A stretch of 64,000 nt of DNA from Leptobrachium leishanense (GCA_009667805.1 CM019063.1:188797661-188861660), one strand, 5' to 3'; shown: positions 12,391 through 24,665, counted from the first letter of the stretch. Notes: generated by a model from the sequence alone, not told the origin. A program made the numbers and translations.

Positions 12391-13485
12391 AGGCTATTAT
12401 CAATACTGGGTGTTTAATGAGCCCCTGGCTGAGATCCCCCTCCCATCCCATGTCCTCTCCATGCAGAGTCCCACCTTTGTGGAGTGGTCCTTACATGTAT
12501 TTTATTGTCCACCCTGGACGGTTTCCTGCTCAGCTCTGGCCCTGCAACCTCTACCAAGAGAAAGGCCCTTTGATCGTGCTGACAAGGCGGGTGCAGTGCC
12601 CAGCATAGCACAGCTTCTCCCATTAAGTACCAATAAAAGAGGGCAGGCTTGGTGAGGCTCAGGCTGCTGCAATTTGCTTTTTATGGTTCTTTTCTACAAG
12701 ACTGAACACATGTTCCCGTGAGCAGGTTCATAGATGCATTGTAAATCAAATGAAAAGGAGGGCTTTTATGAGTTTAGCAGGAAATGGAGGCACAAAATCA
12801 GATCTATCACTGGCCTTTAATTTCTTTGGTTTTGCTTTATTTCATTTTCTTGCGTTAACCCTTTCCAGGCTCTGTGTCAGCCTGCTAGGCCAGATCAGTT
12901 TACACACCGTGGTCTTTGCAATGATAATTAGACATTATGTCCATCCATCAGCAGTAGCTGTCAGTCCCAGGCCAGTGCATTACATTTGTGACCTGTTTGT
13001 TATGACTACTGTAAGTACGATGATTATGGTAACATTATACAAATGCACTCAGCACTTCCACACCACACTCTTTAGTACACACTATCTCATGATCTCTGTG
13101 AGAAGGGGTCTGGCTGGAGAGATCAATGCATACATCTTCTCACCAAAAGAGCTTGCAATCTATCATATATGAAGGCAAATTTTGGAGGCTTGCTCCATAC
13201 ATTGCCCAAACCTTCATGCATTGGATAATTAATAAGTAGGTTTGGTATTAATAGTAGCAGTTAATTCAAGTATTGAATTGCTGGGGTTTCTATGTGCATG
13301 TAGACCTGCAAGCTGAGTAGTGGAAAAGAAATAAAGACACTGGTTTCATAACCCCACCTACATTCTGCCATTGGGGTGCTTTATCAACACTCTAGCAATC
13401 TAGCATAATCATATTCTTTGTAATTCTTTCTTTCTTCCCTTTTCCATATCCTATCTCTTTATAAATCTTCAATATCATCCTTCTA

Positions 13486-13486
<1 letters not shown>
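12391..13486. other. Low-copy sequence, possible conserved noncoding DNA
   Basis: An island of balanced composition between repeat arrays. An open frame of 140 codons (12750-13172, plus) has no recognised domain. The sequence contains ATAATTAGACATTATG near 12925, a homeodomain-type core. It could be an enhancer; without comparison to other frogs this is only a suggestion. Confidence 0.25.
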
Positions 13487-13540
<54 letters not shown>

Positions 13541-13663
13541 TCCTTCCTTCCTTCCTTCCTTCCTTCCTTCCTTCCTTCCTTCCTTCCTTCCTTCCTTCCT
13601 TCCTTCCTTCCTTCCTTCCTTCCTTCCTTCCTTCCTTCCTTCCTTCCTTCCTTCCTTCCTTCC
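13487..13663. repeat. (TTTC)n-(TTCC)n microsatellite
   Basis: A TTTC array switches near 13541 to a TTCC array. It is purely pyrimidine on the plus strand. The minus-strand frame EGRKEGRKE is a translation artefact. Confidence 0.98.
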
Positions 13664-13739
13664 CTTTTCCATCTCCTATCTCAAATGTTCTATCTATCTA
13701 TCCATTCACCTACCCATCCCTCCTTCGACCTGTCTTTCT

Positions 13740-13863
13740 CAGGGTTATTCAGAGAGAGGTGAAAATTCTCCCATTTATCTCACTTTCCAAATTGGCTATT
13801 TGGTCTAGATTGTTCATTCTCCTGGCAATTTTCCTGGGTTTCACCACTCTCTGAATAACCCTG
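13740..13863. mobile_element. Short MITE, CAGGGTTATTCAGAGAG family
   Basis: Begins CAGGGTTATTCAGAGAGAGG and ends CTCTCTGAATAACCCTG, 124 bp. It shares the internal CTCCCATTTATCTCACTTTC module with 11217-11386 in reverse. It again sits beside a tetranucleotide array. The flanks TCT and AAA show no clear target duplication. Confidence 0.85.
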
Positions 13864-13889
13864 AAAGTCTATCTTCCTATTTAACTATT

Positions 13890-14095
<206 letters not shown>

Positions 14096-14156
14096 GACTA
14101 TCATCATTCCATCCATCCATCCATCCATCATCCACCTGTCTATCTATCTTTTATTA

Positions 14157-14253
14157 TCAAACGTCATTACATAAATATATATGGATATATTTGTGTCTGT
14201 AATACATATACAGACACAAATATATACAAATGCATTTGTGTAATGACGTTTGA
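14157..14253. repeat. 97-bp fold-back element
   Basis: The ends TCAAACGTCATTACA and TGTAATGACGTTTGA are perfect inverted repeats. An inner pair, TATTTGTGTCTGTA and TACAGACACAAATA, pairs around an 8-nt centre. The whole unit can form a long hairpin. It could be a tiny MITE or a transcribed hairpin. Confidence 0.65.
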
Positions 14254-15844
14254 ACTGATTTTTATATACTCAGATGTAATGTGTCCCCTTTATGTATGTG
14301 TTTGTGCCTGCCCTGGGTTAGTAAATCCTCAGAGAGAGAGTTGCTGTATCTAGCTTGGTTCCAATGTAAAGCAGAACTTTATCTGTCTGTGTGTGGTTTG
14401 TTTGTTTTTATTTAGGTTTGCTCCTGATTTCAGGAAGAGTGTGTGACACTGGAGCAGCACAACTGGGCTGAGATTAGGAAATGATTGAGGAGTCTGAGCT
14501 GAGAACTGGCCAGTTTTCAGAGTTTTCTATTCATTATGATAACCCTGAGGACTGAAGGTGCCTTCTCCCCTGTCACCTCTCCCACGAGCACCATATAGGC
14601 CTCCACAAAATCAGTCCCAATAGCAGGAAATAAACCCCAAGTCCTCCTAGATTTTAGGGTAACATACAGGCCTGCGATTCTACCAACCTTACTGCAAAGT
14701 ATCCAAAAGCATCCTAAACGCAATCCCCCCCTCTAGTGTCAAGTCCTCACTGGGCCAGCGATAAAAGCACCAGCTATAGGGATGATAAAACAATTCCTTG
14801 ATTTGTACCATATGTCATGGATCACTCATGTAGCTTCATTTAAAACGGTCATGTACACTTTTCTTTTTTTTTACTCATATTCCCTTGATAAACCACTTCT
14901 TTCAAGGAAACGCATCACACTGAGTCGCTTTGATCTGTTTGTACTGATTTCCACCAAGTCTGCATTCTATGTTCATTACAACACTTGCATGTATCCAATT
15001 GGAGTTTAAACTTTACAATCACCTATATAGTGTGTTGATGCACTTTATCAAGTGTTTTTCGTGTGTCTAAATATCATTGCTTTATGATAAACGTTTTATA
15101 ATAGACCCACTTCATTTTGGTTTAACTTATACTATTTGAAATATTTAAGGTTTATGGGGAAAATGTTACTTTCTGCTCTATTGAGTTTTTTTCTATATTG
15201 GTGTGATGGCATATATTTTATATCGTTCAATGCTATAATCTGCGTTTTATACAGAGATCCATCATGTATTCTCATTTCGGATAGAAAAGTGGATTATTTT
15301 CGTCCATCCAGTGTTTTTTTTTCACGTATACGTTAACCCGAAAGGAATGTTTACATAAGAGAAAATACATATATAAATGAGTGACTCGCTTTCTGTTTCT
15401 GGGAGAATAAAGTACAACATGGAAAATTATTGCTTGTGTCATAATAATAACAATTATAATTATATATATCTCCTAAAGGTGCTACTGAGACCAATAAACA
15501 TCACTCAATGGGCTTGAGTGCTCTGCATTTTTTTATGTTGTACATATATTATTTTTGTATATATAATATACTTTTATATTATATATACTTTTATATATAT
15601 ATAAAAGTTTATTATTGCAACTTTATTATTTGCAGTGTGGAGGCTTTTAATCAATTTTTTTGCCCCCCACCACAACTTAAATGAGTGTGTGTGTATATAT
15701 TTATATATATATATATATATATAAAATCACGAGGCATCTGGACTAACACGGCCTATCTAATATATATATATATATATACATATACATACACTTTCTCATT
15801 ATTTCAGATGAGGTTATATATATATATATATATATATCCTCTCA
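14254..15844. other. AT-rich low-copy sequence with AT microsatellites
   Basis: No gene identified. From 15580 on there are several (AT)n tracts. A copy of the GTGGAGGC module seen at 3720 lies at 15637-15672. The word GGACTAACACGGCCTATC near 15740 also occurs, reversed and with slight changes, at 52668. Confidence 0.45.
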
Positions 15845-16000
15845 CTTGAAATAATGAGTTATTATTATTTTTGTCATCATTTATATAGCGCCAACAGTTT
15901 CCGCAGCGCTTTACAATAACCAAAGGGAACGAGATAAACGGACATAGGATGGAAACAGAAGGTGTAGAGGGCCCTGTTCACAGGAGTTTACAATATAGAG
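15845..16000 (-). mobile_element. L2-like LINE 3'-end fragment
   Basis: Read on the minus strand it ends with GTAAAGCGCTGCGGAAACTG then GCGCTATATAAATGATGAC and a run of AATAAT. This is the same type of end as 39810-39890. Only the 3' untranslated region remains. Confidence 0.6.
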
Positions 16001-16456
16001 GGATTGGGGTTAAAGAAGACAAGAGTTGTGTATATATGTCAATATATGTCACGGATTTTCAGATATTCCCATTTTCTCAAATATTATCCACTCTGTAAAT
16101 GTTATTTAAAGTCTCTCATCATCTTTGTTCTTTTTTTATTTCACAAAAGCAAACAAGAAGTTACTTGTGAGCCTTATATACAGTTTAAGACATAAAATCT
16201 TCCGGTGTTGGTGTTTATAAACATTTTCCAAATATTGTTCTGCTGTGAGTTTCAGAATTGACATTGTCAGATAAATTGTGTCCCCTATATGTGTATCAGG
16301 TAAATAGAGTATGCTGGAAACAAAACATACTGAAATAGGCAGAGGTGAGGGATAGTGTAAGATCTTTTAATATCGATATTTGTTATTATTTTATGAATGG
16401 AAGTGGCTTAATTTATTCCCATTATTTTCGATTTTATCCAGATTAAAATACTAAAT
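16001..16456. other. AT-rich spacer
   Basis: No gene or recognised repeat seen. Confidence 0.4.
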
Positions 16457-16580
<124 letters not shown>

Positions 16581-17122
16581 TTAAAATAAACATTTTATTG
16601 CATTTAAAATGTACCTATACTTCAATCTTTTTCAACGGGTAATTAAATACGTTATTTAATATAAGTGATTCGAATTATTTACATTTTATCATTTTTTATG
16701 CGAACCATTCACTTTTATTTGGCTCTCAGTAAGAAAACACTTTTGATGCTCATACAAACGTATGAAGTAAATCTAATTACTGTTCGATGTAAAAACGATA
16801 CAAAATAAAACAGGAAACAACAAAAAGCTATTCTATTAATTTCATAATATTTAACAGTAAATAAATACAAGTCTCTTCGGATACGTTTGAACTTTTCTTT
16901 GCATCCAATTAATAAACCAGTCCATCTGGAGTATCTGGACTTCGTTCTTAATTAAAAAAATGTATTTATTAATTTTTTGTTTTACAATTCTTGCAACCCC
17001 CCCCCAAAAAACAGAACCCCTATGTATTGGAGACAGGTCCGTCGAATTGTCATTAATCTTACAAAGAACGATGCTGGAAATCCAGGGACAATATATGGAC
17101 TGGCATGAGCGAGCATATATAT
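16581..17122. other. AT-rich spacer
   Basis: Nothing recognisable apart from homopolymer runs. Confidence 0.4.
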
Positions 17123-17162
17123 ATTTATTTATTTATTTATAAAAGGATTTTACCAGGAAGGA

Positions 17163-17166
<4 letters not shown>
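17123..17166 (-). mobile_element. SINE tail fragment
   Basis: TTTATTTATTTATAAAAGGA leads into TTTTACCAGGAAGGATAC, the reverse complement of the SINE 3' end. It runs directly into an AT microsatellite, so only about 40 bp of the SINE is left. Confidence 0.6.
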
Positions 17167-17201
<35 letters not shown>

Positions 17202-17260
17202 TTATATATATAATATTATAATCATATATATAATATTATATAAATTATATATATATTTTA
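17167..17260. repeat. (AT)n microsatellite
   Basis: Long ATATAT tract with TAATATTATA interruptions. Confidence 0.9.
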
Positions 17261-17690
17261 TATTATTTAATTTTTTTTAAACAATGTTTGCAATATTTTA
17301 GTGATGTGTGTATATTAGTGATAAACATTTCTTGTATGGTTCTCACTGATTCTAATTGCAGTTCTCCATTGTTAGCAGCCTCCAGGAAGAATGAGCATGG
17401 TTTCTGTGAAATTGAGAGAGTTAATCAGGAATGTGTGTCGTTTAATGATGCCAACCGCCTTAAATTATATTTGCTGTCAGTCTTTTAAAATTTATTTTAC
17501 GAGTACAGTTTGGAAGCAGAGGGGACATTATTATAGAATAGCCATTAACACCCGGAATATAGGAGCTGCGGGAGCAGGCACTGAGGAGGGAGATGCACGG
17601 TGCGGCCAGTCACACGGTCCCCGGCAGCCAGGCAGGCAGTACTAACTATCCATAGTCACGCTGACCTTTATCTCTTTACTCAGTGCCTGT
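17261..17690. other. Low-copy sequence, GC-richer at 17540-17650
   Basis: The interval 17540-17650 is distinctly GC-richer than its surroundings, with GGAGCTGCGGGAGCAGGC and GGCAGCCAGGCAGGCAG. It could be an exon or regulatory patch. No reading frame stands out. Confidence 0.2.
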
Positions 17691-18320
17691 CTCTTCCTCT
17701 ATTCCATTAAACCTTCAGAATCATTTTTTCTGTTCTTTGATTTTCTCCTTCAATATATTTCTTCATTCTCTCGTTCACTCTATTGTATAAATACCATTCT
17801 TTGTCGCTCTCTCATACCTTGCTATCTCCCTTACATTCTCTATCCTTCTTTTTTACAATCTCCCTCTTTCTCCCTCTTTCTTACTCCCTCTCTATTCCAC
17901 TCTCTCTTTCTCCCTCTTCCTTTTCCCCATCTCTCTTATGTCTCTCTCCTCCCTTGTCTCTCCCTCTGTTCACTATATTTTCTTTCACATCCTCTCACTC
18001 TCTACTTGTTTCTCTCAGTTTCTCTTTATCTCCTTGGTTTTCTCTCCTTGTCTTTCTCTGCTGTTCTGGGTTTCTGTCCCTTAACCCTCCTTTCCCTTAC
18101 CCACTCTGTCTTTTATGTCACTGTTACTCCTGTGTTTCCCATCATTCTATCCTTTTAGCTGTTAGATCTCTTTTCCTATTCTTTATAGCTTTACCCACTC
18201 AATTTTGCCACTTTCCCCTCCATACCTCCTTCATGTTTACAGCTCCTTTTACCAAGCATTATTTCCCCAATATTTGCATCTCTTTCTCTTCATCTCTCAT
18301 TTCTTGACTTCTCTCTCTTC
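17691..18320. repeat. Pyrimidine-rich tract
   Basis: About 600 bases on the plus strand are dominated by C and T (CTCTCTTTCTCCCTCTTTC type words). The lack of purines removes stop codons and creates a 174-codon Ser/Leu/Pro/Phe frame, which I do not regard as a gene. Confidence 0.8.
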
Positions 18321-18715
18321 ATTCTCATTGGTTACAGAATAGAGAGCACTGTAAGATCAGAGGTGACTGCTTTCCCCCTTATGATCTATTCGCAGGCTGC
18401 CTAGCCCCTGACCCCTGGACCCCCATTAGTGATATCTGTGTGCCTCTTTCAGAAGAACTCCAGCCTCAATATGGGAGCTCAGCAATGTAATGTGAGCCCA
18501 GCATCAGCCAGCCCTGTCTGCCCATGACTTATAAACAATTAACAGCTTAAATAGATCCACCGAGTAATTTCGGCATAACTAGAACTGGAATCCATGATCA
18601 TTAGGGATGAGATAGTGAAAGAAAATATATACATACTAAATTAATAAATGAAAGAAGGACACTAAATATGAAAAATCATGACTGCATAAGATCTATCTAT
18701 CAATTTAGGGCTTTT
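18321..18715. other. Low-copy sequence
   Basis: Balanced composition with GCCTAGCCCCTGACCCCTGG and GAGCCCAGCATCAGCCAGCC. No coding frame or known repeat was recognised. Confidence 0.3.
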
Positions 18716-19256
<541 letters not shown>

Positions 19257-19837
19257 ATGTCAGAGACTTCCAGGGCCCAATTCTAGCCAAACTGCAAACA
19301 GGGAGATAAGCGAGAAAATCTGCACTAGCAGATTTCACTTACAGCCTGCCTGTTGTAGATACTATTCCCATCCAGATGTGCTATGTGCGTCTGGGCATGG
19401 AATAAATCTGAGAAGCAGGTTCATACGTTCAGTGGCGCATTGCTGTATCAGCTACTGGAATCAATAGGACTCTATGCCAGCTCGGTTGTACAGGAATGCA
19501 GAAGGAGATGCAGAGGGACATGAAAACTATTTGTACATATTCTCACGCAGCTCGTGGCCAGAGGAAGCGGAGGATCGCTCCACACTGCACCACAGGATCT
19601 CATATGAGTACGGGATTTATTGAGGGCTTAATGGTGGTATTGAGTGGTTTTGCAAAAACAAAGTCACTTAACACCAGGGTTTCAAGGTCGGTATTTATTT
19701 ACTGAATATCATTTCACTTAGAGGAGGACGAGTTAGGTTGGAATAGCTCGTTCTCCTCTAGGCAAGTGCAAATTCACGTCTCTAATTCACGTTAAAGGAG
19801 ACGTGAATTTACAATAAACTCACGCAACAACCGAGGT
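19257..19837. other. Spacer with dispersed repeat at 19660-19837
   Basis: The interval 19722-19765 (GAGTTAGGTTGGAATAGCTC) matches 33687-33710, and both are followed by ACGTGAATT/ACGTTAATG-type inverted words. It belongs to a dispersed repeat family that I cannot name. The TIR element at 19838 interrupts it. Confidence 0.5.
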
Positions 19838-20605
19838 CAGGGCCAGATTAACATAGGGGCTGATGGAGCTGCAGCTCCAGGCCCATGCCCCAGAATAGGC
19901 CCAGAGAAAGGATAACGGTGTCTGCATTGCTGGGCATTTGGACCCATGCATCTCCAACTTCATAGCAGTTACAGGATCATGTGAGGTATCACTGGAAAGG
20001 CCAGAGCATGGCCTTTCCAATGATACTAAACATGACCAGGTTTCATGTAACAATAAAAATAAAATAAATATTTCTTTATTTGTTCTGTCTAACACAGCAA
20101 CATTTTTCACTTTTCAATTATAAAGTGAACAATGAGGCTGCACTAACTCACCATCACATTTCTCATCTACCCAACAAGTGTCGAAGTGATTGCACAATCC
20201 GCTGTTATGAATTGTTACATCAAAAACCTAAACCGCAGCACTGCAGCGAAGAGCACTGGGAGGGACTTTGCACCTCTGTGTCACTAATCTTTACACCTCA
20301 CAAGGTCAAGCAAGGTGTCATTGGACTGGTCAGAGTCTGGCCTTGGAATTGATACCAAACATGACCATGTAAAATCTAAAAGAAAACAAAAAACCCCCCC
20401 TATTTTCTAGTTCCAAAGCGATGGCCTTGCCGATTTGTCAAGTATAAAATGAGCAATACCGCTGCCATTACTCACTTATTCATTTGCTACGCTGGGAGCA
20501 AGGTCAGTGGTTTATACATAGTTATATTATTCATAAAACACCATCCTCCAAAACACGAGGGAAATATTTCATTTTTTTGATTAAAATTGTATATTTTTCA
20601 GAAAA

Positions 20606-20730
20606 ATGCATTGATGGGCATTTGGACCCCTATATCTCCAACTCCGTAGCAGCTACAGTGTCATATGAGGTATCACTGGATACCAAATATGTCCAGGTTT
20701 TGTGTAATAGGGGTCCAAATGCCCATCAAT
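20606..20730. repeat. Inverted repeat inside the TIR element
   Basis: ATTGATGGGCATTTGGACCC at about 20610 and GGGTCCAAATGCCCATCAAT at about 20710 are perfect reverse complements around some 80 bp. This may be the edge of yet another nested element. Confidence 0.6.
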
Positions 20731-20739
20731 GTAGACATA

Positions 20740-21630
20740 CAGGGTTATCCAAAGAGATCCGAATTGCTTGAGAAAGGTAACCGAACGCTGAAAATCAGTG
20801 TTCGGTTACCTTTCCTGACCATTCGGCTATCCAGAGAGCAGGCAATTCGCCAAATCCTGGCAAATTGCCTGCACATACGGTACCTGTTCGGTCCCTGTTC
20901 GAGGGCAGTGAAATCCCCATGTAAAAGCACTGCTTCAGCTATTCAGAGAACACAAACCAGAAGTGAAAGGTTCCCCTAATGCCCTGCCATTCGGTGGTTT
21001 AATTCGGCAAGTTAATTCTGGAGAATCCCATAGACTTCAATGTTAAAAATATTCCCGTTTTTAATTCAATATCTAATAAACCGTTCATTATAAAATTCTG
21101 CAGCAAAAAGTCTCTTTATTTATAGATTTTTTAGGATACTTTAAGCATTTTTCAGATTTTTTTTTTTTTTAAAAGTCCGATTTTTTTTTTTTTCAGTTTA
21201 CTTATTTTTTTTGTAACAGCCCTCTTTATTATCATTCCCTGGACCTCCTGTGAAAATTTCAGACATTTTCGCTCAGTAGTTTCTTTGTAAACAGCGTTTC
21301 ATTTTCCCAGATTCATACAAATGGTTTTTCTAATTTATTCACTGCCTCCTCTACGTCACAGCTGCTTCGGCTCTGTGTGATTCGGCTCCTGTTCGGCTCC
21401 TGTTCGGCTTCTTCGAAGGTTAATCCAGATGTTTTTGCTTGTTTTCAGCGTGCATTCGGTTAGTTTTCGTCAGGTTTGCGGCAGCTTTTCCCTGCAATTT
21501 GGGGACCCTGTGGTGCTTGCTGAATACACCGCAGGGTCACCGAAATGCAATCGGCAAAAGGAACCGAATTGAAGAGAACGAAAAGTCACCGAACGTGCGG
21601 TGACTTTTTGAATCTCTTTGGATAACCCTG
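20740..21630 (-). mobile_element. Long CAGGGTTAT-family element, nested
   Basis: Starts CAGGGTTATCCAAAGAGATC and ends CTCTTTGGATAACCCTG, 891 bp. The flanking trinucleotides on both sides are ATA, a possible 3-bp target duplication. Relative to the copies at 38640, 48396 and 63341 it is reversed: the conserved segment CTTTATTATCATTCCCTGGA appears as its complement there. No coding frame. The TIR resembles Harbinger-type GGGTTATT ends, but I cannot assign a superfamily with confidence. Confidence 0.8.
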
Positions 21631-21712
21631 ATAGTTACCCTTTCTCTGGACCTATTCTGGGACATGGGCCTGAAGCTGCTGCTCCATCAGCCCCTATGTT
21701 AATCCGGCCCTG

Positions 21713-22640
21713 GCAGCACCTCTGGTCTGCAGGGACAGAGGAAGAACACTAGGAACTATTTGCTCCAAGTGTTCTGCTTCTTGTGGACAGAGGAAGCAGT
21801 GGATAGTGCTGCCCTCTACACTGCAAGATAAGGGATTAGTAATGTTTTTAATTTTTTTTAATTTACATGTTAAATGATTTAGCAAACACATAATTTGCTT
21901 AAGTGCCGGTAATAAAAGGATACTCAATCAAATGCCAGAAGTCCCTGCAGTCCTGCTTCACAATTTGCATTCCTACACAAATTGTGTAGCATAGGATTCA
22001 TAAATTGCGCATCGCTTGGGATTTGCACACTTTAAGTATGCAAGTTCCGTAGCGCCTGTGCAGAATGATGGATCGGAGCTGTGCGCGCATGTGAAGAACT
22101 GATCCATTGGCTACCTATCTGAGATGGCTAATGGGCATGGTCAAAGAGGGTGGGTGTATGCGCGTATACATATAGTCCGTATAAAACGGGCTGACAACCC
22201 TTGGGCAAGCACCCCTCCCTGCAACAGGTGTTCTATTTGCAGTTTCTATTTAAATTTAAATCACTTAATCCTATAAAAGCATTCATTAGATGTTTAGCGT
22301 AGGACCTGTCGCAATGGGATACATTGGTGTTGTGACAGACTTAAGCAACATATGTTCATATTTCGTGAACTAAACTCACATAATTTATTATCTAAATTCG
22401 GTTGTTGAAAAATTTGTAAAAAAACGTAACAACTTTTTAAATTTTTGAAAAACCGTGAATGTCTTTAATTTTATCAGATTTGTGATGGTGTAATTTTTGT
22501 AATGGAGTGCACACTTATATGACGTTCATGCTGCACAGTTTGGGATTCAGTTCACCGAATGAAGAGATGTATGTTAGTTTTTACTAGTTCAAATTCTGTA
22601 TTGTTTTCTTTCTTTTTTTTTCTCTGACAGGATAGGCCAT
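21713..22640. other. Spacer, partly repeat-like
   Basis: The interval 22000-22230 is CpG-richer, with a TATA-like GTATAAAACGGG at 22188. This could be a fossil LTR or promoter; no matching partner was found in the window. Confidence 0.25.
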
Positions 22641-23075
22641 TTAAGGCTAGGGTCAGACTAACGCATTTTTCACGTGCGTTTAGCCGCACGAAATTACGGC
22701 CGTGCTAGCAGCAAATGACTTCCAATGCCGGGGAACATACGACGAACGGCCGCACGAAAGTTCGTCCGTGCAACGCAAGTGGCCAACGAACGCATTTTTT
22801 CGAGAACGTCAAACCGCTACTACTGACGTACAGAGTGCGCTGCGGCCGCATAGCGGTGTGTTTGCGTGATTAGGAGACGTCAGACGCTGCTAATGTCCGG
22901 CTAACATAACGTCCAGACACAAAAAGTGTTTTATTGATGATCCGTACAAAATCACGGACGAAAATGCGCATCGTATGACCGCTATCACGTATTCAGTGAA
23001 AAAATACGTCCATTCGTTCGAACGCACTTTTTCACGGACAACGCAAAAAATGCGTTCGTCTGACCCTAGCCTTAA
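22641..23075. mobile_element. CpG-rich MITE flanked by TTAA, copy 1
   Basis: TTAA target duplications (22641-22644 and 23072-23075) flank a 427-bp element. Its ends are GGCTAGGGTCAGACTAACGC and its inverse (…GCGTTCGTCTGACCCTAGCC). The body has CpG density far above the surroundings and many ACGCA/CGTGCG inverted words. It has no protein. A second copy lies at 54554-54986. TTAA targets are typical of piggyBac and Kolobok elements. Confidence 0.85.
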
Positions 23076-24278
23076 TGAAATACTGATTTAAATGCAGTTT
23101 GATTAATTTCTCCAGTTTTTTTTGGTGAATTTATATTTACATTGGCGCTGGGAGAAGACAAAACAATGAAATCAACCCTGTCAACCCAGGATTTAGGTGT
23201 CTCGATATGATATATGGAATTTGACTTATCTGTGTTTCCAAACCAGAAAAACCTTTTCATGTCTTGCGTTTCCTTTGATTGGGCTGTAATGATGTAATAT
23301 TTTACAGAAAAAAAGGTTGTGTTAATTTAGCAGACGCGACAAATCATTTACGGAAAACCATCAACAGTTCTGGTAAAACCGTTATCTTTGGAGGTTCGAT
23401 TCACCATACTGTATAACTTCGAAAGATCTAATTAGGAATTGACCCTCTCCTCAACAACTTATGGCCCTCAAGCCCAGTGAATGAATTAGCATGTTTCTGC
23501 TGTTATGTGCAGGGGGTGGATTGAGATCAGGTTACAGAGCTACACAAATATCTCAGATGTAAAGCAGAGATATTTATCCATATCCAAATGTCTTTACTTT
23601 ACAAGTGTCTTCAAACATACAAAGAGACTGTTGGTAGTAGACGCTAGAATATATTTTAAGATTCTTACCAACACCTGGGATATATAGGAAATCACCATAT
23701 CTTACATGGTGCACAGGTTAAAATATTACTTTTTGTTTACATTATTTTTCCAAGTCTGACTTTTCCAGTCACTTACATTAGGATGGATGCTGATTATTTT
23801 TAAGTTTAGTTTGTCCTCTTTGTTCTTTTATAGTCATTAACCATTATATGTAACTGGTTGAAATGGATAAGCTCTCAGAATTCACCATTTTAATTTTTTC
23901 AATTCAAGGGGCTTCTTGCAGCATTAAAATATCAAATCTCATAAATGTTACATACATATTTGAAGCTGACTCACTGTACTATTTTATGGAGGAAGCAAGG
24001 TGTTAGTGGCTCATTAAAGTAAAAGGACTGAGTTAAACAATAAAAGTAGATAACCTAAGACTTTATTCCAGAGGTTAGGTTGGTTCTCCTGAGTATACAT
24101 TTGCATGCTTGATCCAGAACAGTTGGTTATAAAGATCGTCAGTAAGTACTCCGATGATTAGCTATGAAATCCACATGATACAGTTATGTGAACAACAGTA
24201 TTATAGATAAAACCTGTAGAATGTGACAGCTCTAGGAGAAAAACACATATATAAATAGAAAAAGAAAAAAATGTGCAC
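23076..24278. other. Low-copy sequence
   Basis: No gene, TIR or tandem array recognised. Confidence 0.35.
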
Positions 24279-24665
24279 TTAACCCCTTCACTACCAATAG
24301 AGATATCTTGGGCTTCAAAGGCACCATCTGGTGCCCCGAAATTTATTGATATGCTGATATGCAGCCCAAAAGCAAATGAAATTTGTTTGCTGCAAAGAAA
24401 TTTTGTTTGCTTTTGGGCTGCAGAAGGTGCCCCCAAAGTTTTAGCCCTGTGGACAAAATGTCCAAAGGAGGTAAAACTGTAAAATCAGCTGATGAAAGCT
24501 GTGAAATATTGGGCTTTCAGAAGCAATCAGCAGTCGATGCAGGGAGAAAAAAAATATTAATAAAAAAAAATCGACCTGCAGCTCAAACCTCTGTAACTCA
24601 ATTTTGCAGTAGATGGCGTCATCTACTGGAAAAAATAGGTTATTTACAGTAATAACTATCAAATA
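24279..24665 (+). mobile_element. TTAA MITE (piggyBac-like), 3'-truncated copy
   Basis: Starts at TTAACCCCTTCACTACCAAT and aligns with 35300-35690 through GGGCTTCAAAGGCACCATCTGG and GTAGATGGCGTCATCTACTG. The right TIR is missing: homology stops near 24665, where CpG-rich sequence and the minisatellite begin. Confidence 0.75.

Larger units (their letters stand above)
19838..21712. mobile_element. 1.9-kb non-autonomous TIR element
   Basis: The left end starts CAGGGCCAGATTAACATAGG and the right end is its inverted counterpart (reverse complement CAGGGCCGGATTAACATAGG). Similarity continues for about 80 bp through CCAGAATAGG and CAGAGAAAGG. It has no transposase. Internal duplicated modules start GGGCATTTGGACCC (19936 and 20614). 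Flanking 8-mers do not match, so no target duplication can be called. The CAGGG start suggests the hAT or another CAGGG-type superfamily. It contains the nested element 20740-21630 close to its right end. Confidence 0.75.

Noticed and set aside
13475..13672. KEGRKEGRKE frame resembling a charged coiled coil
   Set aside because: Minus-strand translation of the TTTC/TTCC array.
13740..13863. Target duplication for the short MITE
   Set aside because: The flanking bases TCT and AAA do not match, so no duplication can be claimed.
17783..18307. 174-codon Ser/Leu/Phe-rich frame, superficially like a membrane protein
   Set aside because: It arises from a pyrimidine-rich tract lacking purines for stop codons; there are no domains and no neighbouring exons.
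19830..21720. 8-bp target duplication around the 1.9-kb TIR element
   Set aside because: ACCGAGGT and GCAGCACC do not agree; superfamily left open.
22188..22199. TATA-like GTATAAAACGGG as a promoter
   Set aside because: Isolated motif in AT-rich DNA with no exon, no partner LTR and no other promoter element.
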